Below are positions 36,801 through 47,177 of a stretch of DNA of 64,000 nt, piece by piece. Under the pieces are notes generated by a model, which saw only the letters and a program-made list of their open reading frames with translations, was not told the origin of the DNA and ran no database searches. The first letter of the stretch is position 1, and the number at the start of each line of letters is the position of its first letter. A program made the position numbers and the translations under genes. The DNA comes from Nautilus pompilius (lineage: Eukaryota; Mollusca; Cephalopoda; Nautilida; Nautilidae), in assembly GCA_018389105.1 (NCBI GenBank), contig JACATO010000334.1, positions 62,001 to 126,000 on the forward strand, read 5' to 3'.

Positions 36801-37805
36801 GACGGTTTGACCTGGGGTCACACAGGAGCTATGGAAGGGACATCGTGCACAGTTATGCACCACAAAAGTGGACTGACATGGGCATTACTGTTTAATGCCT
36901 GGTCCAAGGACATGGATATTGATGGCCTGATGAAATACTCTCTCAGTGGGGTGAAATGTTGGCCTCTTGTATATGAACCCTGGTCATGGTCAGATGATTT
37001 TGACATCTTATACAAAAATTCACAGCAGGGAGTAAAACTTTTGCTAGCTCACCATGATCTTCAGACTCATTTGCACAAGATGACATTGCTTGACTATAGA
37101 ATAACATGGATTAATGCAGTGACTTGGCAGAATAAGCTTTACTTCAACATCATCTGGACTAAAGATATGCTGTCTTGGTATGTTGTCTTTGACGTGGGGA
37201 AAGAAGACTTTGGTGAAACCATTGAGGCTGCAAGGAGCAGTGGTTATTCTGTACATTTATTGGAGGCCTATGCAGTTTCTCAGAGACTGCTCCATATCAT
37301 AGTTTTTGGTAAATCAGCACAATCATCACAAATTGTTCACTGCCTTAAAACCCTGGAAGCACATCTTCAGAATGTGAAACATTTAAAATATGAGGGCTAC
37401 ATTTTAACTGTTCAGTCAGTAATTAGCATCAGCAGTGGGCTGTTTGTGTCATCAGTTTTTGAAAGAGACACTTCATCTATCTCTGTTCACTGGGTTGGGA
37501 TCTCTCCGGACTGTTTTCAGTATGAGGTATCCAAGCAGGCAAAAAGAAAACTGGGTCTGGTGTACTTGAAATTCTACGATAATGAAGACACTATCTGTGT
37601 CAGTGCTGTATGGTCATCGAGAACTGAGAGCGTGCACTGGCAACGATATGATGTTTCCTGGTATGGCTTCATGTACGAGTTACGACAATGTGCTGAAAAA
37701 AATCTCCCACTCTACGCCTTATGCTCCTATCCAAATGAGGGCGTCATGAATTTTTCTGCCGTTTGGCTGCCTAGTAAATCCACTGGGGTTGTTGGACAGC
37801 TTTAG
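30891..37805 (+). CDS. Serine beta-lactamase-fold hydrolase with BTRD1-like repeats
   Basis: Exons: 30874-31011, 33108-33257, 33990-34205, 34320-34486 and 36531-37805; all phases fit. From ATG 30891 the product is 642 aa. The beta-lactamase/penicillin-binding-protein fold occupies about residues 1-370, with the three signature motifs intact: S61-V-S-K64, Y168-S-N170 and H315-T-G317. By analogy with class C and LACTB-type enzymes it should be a serine hydrolase; the substrate is unknown. Residues 378-630 form five back-to-back units of 50-51 residues, each ending in a hydrophobic strand such as VCVSAVW- or MNFSAVW-like, resembling the bacterial tandem repeat domain (BTRD1, PF17660). No signal peptide or membrane helix is seen. 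The first exon reads open upstream of ATG 30891, so a longer N-terminus via 30310-30342 and ATG 27096 remains possible. The domain pairing is known to me from bacteria, which suggests old lateral transfer. Confidence 0.92.
31880..32000 (-). mobile_element. tRNA-derived SINE-like relic in a hydrolase intron
   Basis: On the minus strand a B-box-like CCAGTTTGAATCCC lies at 31948 down to 31935, with an A-box-like CAATGGTTTAAATAGCT at 31992 down to 31976. Spacing fits a tRNA-like promoter. Base pairing for a complete tRNA is lacking. Confidence 0.42.
33961..33989 (+). repeat. (ATT)n microsatellite forming the splice acceptor tract
   Basis: About six ATT units and a T7 run lead straight into the AG that begins the hydrolase exon at 33990, so the polypyrimidine tract is made of a length-variable repeat. 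A separate run of about 17 G's lies at 33642-33656 in the same intron. Confidence 0.8.
37008..37766 (+). repeat. Five protein-coding repeats of 50-51 codons
   Basis: Units at 37008-37157, 37158-37307, 37308-37460, 37461-37613 and 37614-37766. Each reads: polar start, a W/Y-containing stretch, a helix, a short hydrophobic GY-like or LY-like segment, and a final strand ending in W or F. The endings are YFNIIW, LLHIIVF, LFVSSVF, ICVSAVW and MNFSAVW. The repeats are recognised at protein level only; the DNA copies are too diverged to see directly, so the array is old. All five lie in one exon. Confidence 0.85.
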
Positions 37806-37930
37806 TTTTATTTCATACAGAATCATCATCAAAAGCCATAGCACAAGCAGCAGCAATTGTTTTAAAGATATGTTTGACTGGGGGTGATGACAGATTACTA
37901 AATGAAAAGTTTGTTTGTTTTTTTTAATAC

Positions 37931-37936
37931 AATAAA
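37931..37936 (+). terminator. Polyadenylation signal of the hydrolase gene
   Basis: AATAAA lies 126 bases after the stop, with TTTTTTCTCCTCTTTGTT just downstream. This gives a short 3' UTR of about 150 bases. Confidence 0.65.
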
Positions 37937-37959
37937 TTTGCATTTTTTCTCCTCTTTGT

Positions 37960-40900
37960 TCCATTAATGTCTCTAAGAAAGATGGTTGATTAAAAAACAA
38001 CATAACTAGTACCATCATGTGTGCTGAATGTTATCTACATTGTTGAGACTGATGTACAAAATTCATTTCATCATTTCCTGTCTTAATATTTTGAATCTGG
38101 TTTTCACCTGATTTAGGGAAACCATCCTTCAGTGTAATGTAGTTAGGATATCATTGTCAATTTTGAAACTCAAATAGGAAAGAAACCCGGTCAAGAAAAA
38201 ATTTTTTTGGACATTGATTTATTTATGGTATTTAAAGTACATTGTCGTAACTTTTGTTTAAAAAATCTGTCATTGCAATGTTCTCGCTTGATCAATCAGC
38301 ACCTAGGCATCAAAGGCCCCTTGTCATCTTATAATAGCGAAAACCTCACCTTTTTGGTGGTGTTTTTTTGGTTCTAGGTAGGTCAAATTTTACTTAAGAC
38401 TAAACCAAATCAGCTGTTGGGGTAGTTTATTACTGCTATTTTGTAGCAGTTTCATCACTTAAATACATGAAAAAAATGTTTGTACTTTTCCCTCTATTAC
38501 CCACTAATATTTAAATGCAATGATTCTAATCGGCTCATTTCTGAAATAAATTTTGTATACAGTTCATTGATGCTGAAAACAGACATTTCACTTTAACTAG
38601 ATATAGATACTATTTATGGACATTCTTTCAAACTGGTGCCCCCTATAAAGCTGTGTTGGGTTCCTGTTACTATACTATAGACACTTTTCAAACAAACCGG
38701 GGGGAGATATGATTTCTGTTACCAGAAACACTATTTAGGTACAGTTTCTCAAGCTTGTAACCACCATGCTACCATATATAGATCTGCATACTTCTCAAAT
38801 CTGGTATCCTTCATTCTAATAAATCTACCTTCACATTTTCCTATTTATGGCTAAAATGGTACTATCAAGTCACTCATCGCAACCATTTTTCTTCCATTTC
38901 GGCTGATTATACCCCTGAAGTTAACGATCCACAATCACCTACCTTCAGCTAAATCTACAAACCTTGAGGCACTTGTTTAGCTACTGTCAATACCATACTC
39001 ATTCTCTCTTTTTCTGTGTGGATTTAACCCTCCTAATCAGAAGTGTTCTATCAGCTACTAAAATCCTAGCCAACTTGTAATTATCACAACCATCTATGGT
39101 TACTGATGCTAGATGTGCAAAAGAATGTTTTCTGCATATTTAAAACCTGGGCAAGGTCAGTCTTCTCGCACATCCAAACTAGATAGCTAACATTTTTAGT
39201 GCTCTAGTACATTCTAGTAAATCCGTGCTGAACCATGTTAAATGAGATATCTCAAATATTCAAAATGCATTTTCAAATTTAGTGCCTCCCATGTAATTTT
39301 AAATTTTTTAGCATTCATCTACTATTTCATTTCTCATTGATGATAAATCAGCACCCTCCACTTTCTAGATCGCTGACAAAAACTAGCATTTACCTCCAAT
39401 GTGCTCACGTCGGAATTTCTTGTAAAATGCTTGTTCTACCCCTTTCATTATTAATTCTAATATATATTTTATCATTTGCAAGCAATAGCAACCACACCAC
39501 TGACATCATTTTAGATAAATCTACACACAAATCTCAATATTTAATAATCACTGCTGGATTTTTAGTAAAAATAAAAAAACCACACAAACCTAAAAGTCAA
39601 ATTTTATTACTGAATAGAAATACAACAACAATAAAAGTACTATGCAACATTAAATTAACCAATTAACAGAGGCTTAAAGTAATTTTATTTTGAAACCATC
39701 TGTCACCCAGTAAATTTTGGGATAAGCACCAATGTCCTGACTTTTTCCCTTAGGTTTTTATCTTATCAGCTTTCGATTCTTCACCTTATTATTCAGTTAA
39801 CTATTTTCTCAACTTTGCAATGCATGGTTTTTCTCACTATCAATGATGCATTACATTCTCTCGTTCCTGTTTTACTTTTCTTAAAAGTATAACTGTAGTC
39901 TAAGCCATATTTCCTTTAGTTTTCTCATCTTTCCATCTACCCACCAGAAGCTAGTGTAGATACAAACTTTTAAAAAATATTTAAATCCAAGAATTAAGCT
40001 AAAAACATAGCATTATGCACTAAGCTGTTAAATAAGGGGGACCATTTGACCATCTCAGCTTGTGCCACTCATCCACATTGTTTAATCTTAGTGCTGAGAG
40101 AATGGACTTTAGAGATATCACTAGTCATTTGACTAAAGGTGTGGGTGGGGAGCCTTGAATCTGTAGCCAAGCAGAACATCCGAGAGATTCAATTGCAGTT
40201 GCAATGGCTAGAAGACTACCTACCAAGATGAAATCATTCGACACATTTGGAAAGGTCCAATATGACTAACAAGATAAGCCTTTTAGTGAGCTACATACAT
40301 TCAAAGCAGTTTTGAAATAATAAAAATGTTAAAATCATTGGCTTATGTTGATGAAAAAATAAGAGTTCCAAAACAATGAGGCAGTATAGAGCCAACCCTG
40401 CTCGCTCTATTCTGATCAAGCCCCAGCTTTGTGGATTTCTCAACTGATTAAATAATATAGTTAGAGATTCATCTAAAATCTGAACTAGACAACTAATATT
40501 TTTAACTTAAATTTGTGAAATATTTAAGTGAATCTATGCTAAACTAAGAATTCAGTATCTCCACTTAAATAAGGTCTCTAGCCTGCATAGTAGAGAGAGC
40601 CCCACACAGCACAAAATCTCCTGCCAAGGAGCTGCCCCTCCAAGTTTGATTTTTAATTGTGCTCGACTGCGAAAACAATTAGTAAATCAGGGTTGTTTTT
40701 AATCCAAACATTTTAGAACAAATGTTGTTGGTAAGAGTTTTCCCCCTTTTATGCAAATTATGGAAAATGAAATACTATAAGAAGAATGTGGTGATTTATA
40801 TCTATACAACACTAAGTATTAAAACTGAAAAATTTTTTAAAAAAGTTTTCTGGAAACTGTACAGAAGAATATGGCAACAGACTATTATTTTTGAAAAAAA

Positions 40901-43231
40901 AAAAAACTTCTGCATGGTTTTCAGTTTGAATATAAAATGAAATGCAAGAATATTTTAGGACGTACATAGCAACTTAAAGGAAAACAAAAAGCTTTCAGAC
41001 TACAAATACTTGCCTTTAAATTTTTATCAAATTTCACCAAAAAAAAAAAAAGAGAGAGGGGGGGTATAAATTTAACGTACAGTTCTATATATTCTCTATG
41101 TACAATCACCAACAAATTTCAGTTAGTATAGCATGCATATGTATATATTCCATTATGAATCACAAATATATATTTTGTTCACAATTTGTAAGCCATATTA
41201 AAATTTAAAACCTTGCTGACAACACAATGATCAGTTTATTTTTAAGCAAGAACTGATCTGCTCAGGTAAATAGAAACAATGCACAAACATAATACGCTCC
41301 ATAATGGGACTAAGTCTTGAGAGTTAGGACACAAGAAAGAACATTAGGACAAACATTTAAGTTGTAAACACCCAGCAAAGTCAATTTAAAATGTACATTA
41401 AATAATATTAAAACAAACAATATGCACATTCAGCATATATAATGAAGGAGATTAAGATTGTTAATTTCATCAACAGACTAAACTAAATCACAAGTACCCA
41501 CAATCAACAATATATTTTAGGTACTGCAAATCATGACAAACTGCCGATTAGTTTGGTTGAAGTGGCACACCAGTTATAGCAAGTTAGAAAACATTCCACT
41601 TGGGGTGCAGTGTTTTATCTATCTGACGTGAAACATTAATGGTTAAATATTTTTTTTTAAAAAGTTGAAAATATAATAAAAAGTGTGCAAAAATTAAACC
41701 TGATGTGTTTCATGTAAACAAACAAACATGGAGGGCACAAATTTATGAGCTCACTCACCTGCTACCAACTTGATTTTAAATACCTAAAACTTTGAGGCAA
41801 CAACACAGCCTAAATAATCCAGTCTTTCACAGGCCATCGATTTATTATCGAAAACCCAGAACTGTTGTCTTACAGAGGCGATTCTCTTCAGATCAGTTAA
41901 GAAACTGGTTTCTCTTAAGTGGTTGCTTTATCTTTGTGCGTAGTTATGTCAGTTCATTTAACATTTTACATGTGCTGACTGACTGCCAGAAGGAACTTAA
42001 GATACAGACAAATTAAGGCCACACACACTTCAAATCAAAGCTCAGCCCTTGAACTACTTAATATAAAATGAGTTGTATGTACTATTTCATCAAGAAAATG
42101 GTACTTTTTTCCAAAATGTAAACTGCTAGCACATGCTGCTGCTGCTGTCTAAGGAAGGCAAAAGCCTAGATTCATCAGTTGCTTTATTAGTTCATTGCAT
42201 TGCTGATAGAAGTAGTAACTTGGGTCTTAGGACACACAGCCAGTGACAAATGACAACTGTAAGTGTTATAAAGTAGTATAAAAGAAAATGATGAAAAATT
42301 AAAATCATGAATTTCTTAAAGTAGAAAATTAAGAATGACTTGAAGTTGGGGGGGGACCCACCCACAAAGAATGTACACTAGTGGTTTTCTCAGGTTGGGA
42401 TGCCTTATCTATTTAAATTTTCTCTGATCCAAGCAATCAACAAAATATATAATAATTGCTATCAGTAATTTTTAACATATTCAAATAATTTTTACTGTTT
42501 GTATTCAAAATTGATTTTATTTATCTGTGGAAAAGAAACATTTGCTGAAAAATCATAAACAGCACCCCTAAAAATTAGTAATAGGTAAGAAGAAAACAAT
42601 GCCACAAGATAGGACACTTCCAGAAACATCAGAAGGCAGATTTACTTTAATGGGCTTTCAAGTAAATGGCCAAGTTGACTCAATGTAAAAAAAACAACAA
42701 ACTACAGGGGATAACTGCCTTTCCAGTTACCATGTAGGATTAAGGGTTCAACCTTACATAATATCAACATCTCCTGTTAATGACAAATTAAACTATTATC
42801 ATGCAAAATTCCATTCTATCCTTTAGTCAAATTCCTGTTTTTTTTGTTTTTTTTTTGTGTGACAGATTTAGAAATACCAAACGTAATGGCAAAGTCCACA
42901 GCAGCCACCTGTTGTAGTATAAGCATCTAGTGATGCTGTAAAATGCTTACTAGCTGGCTTATATAAGTTTGGATGCTGACCCTTATGAAAAGTAAGTCAA
43001 ACAACTAGCAAAACAATCATGGTATACACTAGCAAAAATTATTGGAATGCATTGATATTTTTTTGGAATAAACTTATAGTATATGGTACTGCACAGTATT
43101 TTAGGAGGGCGATATGGTTTAGAAATACTCTAGTCCTACTGTGGCTTGGTTGATACCTTAAAGCTAAGCAAGCCTTAATATGCATGATGTTCCATAATTA
43201 ACCAAACAAATACTCTAACAATGAAACAGTA
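37960..43231. other. Intergenic region between convergent genes
   Basis: AT-rich DNA with no gene I can support. The longest open frame is 109 codons at 39337-39666 and matches nothing I know. Two loosely similar stretches, near 39185-39245 and 40485-40560, both carry a TAAATC/TGAATC-CxATGCTxAA pattern and may be copies of one old repeat. Many homopolymer and CA-rich tracts are present. Confidence 0.5.
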
Positions 43232-44924
43232 CAGGGGTGGGGAACTTACAGGCTATGGTCTAAAGCATTTTAGCGGCACCAGTTTGATTATAAAGGGGAA
43301 TCAATCACTTGACACAGCAAGGGCCGTTTTATACTCAACTAATATGCACATTTAACTCATGGAGTTTCCATGTGTGCACACCACACAAGGTAGAGTGAGA
43401 GAAATGGTAAAGTGCAACAAGTACAAAAGGCAGAAATGGAAGGCCTATTCCAAGAAAAGAATGGTCTCAAGAATATTTCATTGTGGAAGTGAACAGAAAG
43501 ACTGGTGCACAGTGAAGCTTTAGCAGTAATGAAGATGGTGAATCTAAAATGCCATTACACAACAAAACAGAAATAGCCAGTCTCTGGGACAGTTCACGCG
43601 TTGAGAAGATTACCTCCTCATAGAAAAACATGATTGCTCAGCAGTTGTTTGTATTCACCAGGCAGAATAAAAATATGATTGAGTGAAATGATAGCAAAAT
43701 ATCTAAAGCCTTTTTCAGATGACAAATTTGTTAAGGGGTTTCTGGTACTGGCTGGAAGTATTGTGTTCTGAGAAGAGAAGACAAAAGATACAAATATGGA
43801 AGGGGATCATTAAGAGCCCATGGCAAACTAGAAAATAGGCCACAAAGTAAAGATGCACTACAAGTCAGTTAGCCAGCTTTCTTTGTAGTGTCACAAATTA
43901 TTATTAAGTCATGGAGGAGTTGGCTGTGTTGAAACCTATGCATGAACAGGAGAAAATGTTAACTGAAGTCAGGCCAATAATGGAAAAGCTTGAATTAAAA
44001 TTTGATAAATTGAGTGCTATCACCAGTGACTGTGCCCCATCCATAGTAGGATCAGAAAAGGGACTAGTAGCATTATCAGAAAGCAAATGGAGAAGCCCTA
44101 TCTGAGCACTTCTAATTTGATTGAGTCACTGGATAAATGATCAAGAGAACTGCTGCATAATCTGTTCAACCGAAGAATGAGAGGCCATTTGTGATATCAG
44201 TGAATAGAGCTTTAAATAATCACAAGCTCAAAGAACTGCTGAAGACAGAATGAAGAAATGATTTTTTGAACCGATGGAGAAGCTTGTAGCAGAGCTGTGT
44301 TGGTTAGCCAACCTCTCATTTGTGGTTAATATTCCTCAACACTTATTAGAGATGAAAGTAAAGCTGCAGGGCTCAAAGTAGTTGGTCTTTTTGTTTCCAT
44401 GGGTGAGAGCACTTAATAAAAAAAAATAGCTGTCTGTGGAAATCCACAGTTCTGCTCAAGCAATTTAGTGGATGGTTCCAAGATTTCAAATGAAAAGATA
44501 ATGCACTGAAAATGTTCATGTGGACATCTGCAGCCAGAATTGACTGAATTGCAAGCTGAGTCTGATCTGAAAAAAAAAATACAACAGTTTACCACTGACG
44601 AACCTTTACAAATACATTTTTAGCTGGAATTTCCTGGATTTATGAAGCATGCATCCCTCTTTGCTAGCATGTACTTATGCAAGCAATTCTTCTTGAAAAT
44701 GAAAATCACAAAATGCAACACTAGAACAAGGCTGACATTAATCTGACAGTCTACTTTGGATCAGGACGCTACAGAGAGGAAAGCAGACAGGCAGACCATT
44801 AGCACAGTAAGGGAGACCACAATAATTTTTTTTCATGATCATCAGATTAAGTGCGCATTAATGTGTAGTCTGCCAAAAGGTATCTGAAAGTCCCTTCAGT
44901 AGAGAAAAAGGTTCCCTAACACTG
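43232..44924 (+). mobile_element. Decayed hAT transposon, GTF2IRD2-like transposase
   Basis: Left end CAGGGGTGGGGAACTTACAG; right end, inverted, CAGTGTTAGGGAACCTTTTT; 12 of the first 16 bases agree. The flanking eight bases (AAACAGTA and ATGTAGTA) agree at five positions. Plus-strand transposase pieces include VMEKLGLKF-like IMEKLELKFDKLSAITSDCA (about 43978), ELCWLANLSFVVNIPQHLLE (about 44297) and a C-terminal dimerisation-like MYLCKQFFLKMKI (about 44670). This is the hAT group that gave rise to human GTF2IRD2 and ZBED-type genes. Many stops and frameshifts make it inactive. Confidence 0.85.
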
Positions 44925-45880
44925 ATGTAGTAATAATTCAACCCACAAATTAGTATGCCAGTAGTGCTTTAAAAATCTACCGCTACATGGCATTATTGAA
45001 GCAAATGTAGAAAAATGGCAAGACACTGGAAAAATGACAGCCTAAATCGTACTATAAATAGATGACAGATGTGGTTGGACACATGACTAACATGCACACA
45101 TCAGGCCTTTGTAGGCCATAATGCAGCCCTGAAGACTGTCAGCTTTCTCTCTCTCATTTTTGCATGGCCTGAAGTTAAAGCCATTTTATCTGGCACTAGA
45201 GCATAGTCTCCTTGAAGACAATTACAAGCATCAAGAGAATTCGGAGAGATTTGGCTTATTAGAATTTCTGCTAACTCTACACTGTAGGACAACATTTTGT
45301 GATGAAATTCTGTTCAAGCTAAATGGGCACAACAAACATAGCAGTGACATATGAAGTCATGATAATCCCCATTTGTACAAGTCAGGGTTGCCAAACATCC
45401 TGTATTGGCACTGCTCAGGATACCCCATTTCTCATTTTCAATTTCATACTGTATTTCTTTTGTTGCAAATTATATCAATTTGCTGACATTCTCAATCAAA
45501 CATTTCACTTTATGTTATGCACAGAACATGTTTATTATAGTCTGTGGTATTTTTTCCACTGGTTCAAAGTAATGACTCTCCAGCACAATCATCTCCACAG
45601 AAAGAGTTAAAATTTGTTTATCTTAAGAACTGAGAATACTTACCATTGGATTTTAACTTGCCCCTGGAGATACTATGTATGAGTGGTTTCCGTGCCATCT
45701 GCCTTAAAGGGTTCAGCGATGCACATGGGGGGGGATTCTAATGTGATGCAGCACACGTTAACAAAACAAAGCAAAGCAAGGTAAAGGATCTTCCAAAATA
45801 AGCAGCTATTTCAACAATCCCAATACAACTGATGTTGATGGCATTAATTTATCATTTGTTGAAACACTATTTGAGCTACA
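44925..45880. other. Gap between transposon relics
   Basis: No gene. A plus-strand piece near 45250-45350, reading TTFCDEILFKLNGHNKHSSD, faintly resembles hAT transposase. AGGGTTGCCAAACATCCTGT near 45386 resembles a transposon end. Neither could be tied to a complete element. Confidence 0.35.
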
Positions 45881-45899
45881 GCAACACAGACCGTGAAAA

Positions 45900-46880
45900 T
45901 TAGTTGAAGGAAACGTTTGAAGACATTAGAGCAACCAAGGAAACATGTGGTTGCAGAAATGATAGTGAAAAGCCCTTTAACTCTAGTCAATTAGTCTGTT
46001 CAAGTCTTTCAGTCTCTAGAGAAATCTTTAGTTGTTTTTTTTCTCATACACTACAAACTCATTTAGTTATTCAGAAAAAACTCTTAAAATGTTTTAAAAA
46101 ATTTTGATTTGGATTCACTGACAACACATGCCGATAACACTAACATTAATTATGGAAAGAAGAAATCTGTCTACAAGTTCTGCTTACTTGCTTCATAAGC
46201 CATACATACATGCGATGAACTAAATGTCAACATTGAAACTATGGTGTTGAAAGAAATAGTCATTTTTCAGTTTTGGCAAAAAGAGCAGCAGAACTCCAGG
46301 CATTTTTTTAATTCACAGATCAAAATCAGAGGTAAGTTCTACCTGCAGACATTGCAGGACACTATATCCTGAAATTCATTCAGCACAGACAATTTACAGT
46401 TTATGCTATTTTGATTACTCACCATTATCACTGAACATCTACCACTGGCAGGATGAAAAGTTTCCTGAGCAATGGTTGATCAGACAGTTTTGTCAAATGG
46501 TTGCCAACATCTTGTGATCTACACCTCCCAATGTTTTCTTGTGGGGTCATCATGAAGGAAAGAATGCATGCTGAGAAACTACACCATTGCTGAACTCAAA
46601 GAAAAAACAACACAGTGATTATGCAAGGAATGAGTCCTGAGCTGTAAAGAATGTTGCTCTGTAAGCAGTTTTCCACAGAAGTGTTTGTCGTTAGTCAAAA
46701 ACATTGGGCAAGTTGTTAGAATGTCTTATGCCTCTTTTCATGTGACAGGTAGGTGTCTGCAATTTGTTTATGATAGATTAACTGAAAATTAAAATAATGT
46801 AAAGCCAACTTCTGCATCATTTTGTTACTAAAATAAGAGTATCTGAGTGTATTCACTTAATTATGGAACACCCTGTATAT
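45900..46880 (+). mobile_element. Relic of an IS630/mariner-superfamily transposon
   Basis: Plus-strand fragments in shifting frames resemble transposases of the DUF4817-associated type. They include a helix-turn-helix-like stretch near 45985-46085. A stretch near 46240-46310 (ETMVLKEIVIFQFWQKE) sits where family members read TVWCAI..GPYFF. Near 46515-46560, STPPNVFLWGHHEGK corresponds to the RSPDLTPLDFFLWG box that carries the last catalytic acidic residue, here lost. It seems to end at TATGGAACACCCTGTATA (46862-46879), typical of such elements. The left end was not found. Confidence 0.5.
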
Positions 46881-47005
46881 TCTGGTATGTTTTCATAAGA
46901 GCATATTGCCATATGTTTCATGCATACAAATAGTAATGAGTTAGTTTTCTAATATTGATCAACGAGAGCACAACAAGAACTCTAGTGTCTCTGTTCAGGG
47001 TGATA

Positions 47006-47011
47006 TTTATT
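47006..47011 (-). terminator. VOPP1: Polyadenylation signal of the VOPP1-like gene
   Basis: AATAAA on the minus strand, 167 bases after the stop codon at 47178. It implies a short 3' UTR ending near 46985. Confidence 0.5.
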
Positions 47012-47177
47012 AATACAATGTTTAACATTCAATTTAACCAAGTAAGCTTTGCTCCACCTTGTGGCCTAGTTCCCTTCATAAACAAAAAGTATGTAGTATC
47101 TAACTGATCTCCCACACACCCACACAAACACGCACGCACAATTTTAATGCTATAATCAGATCTCACTGACCCACTGT

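Noticed and set aside
45386-45430. Similarity of GTTGCCAAACATCC to the GTGGCCAGGCGTCC stretch near 28302
   Set aside because: Suggests a shared transposon end, but too short and diverged to call an element.
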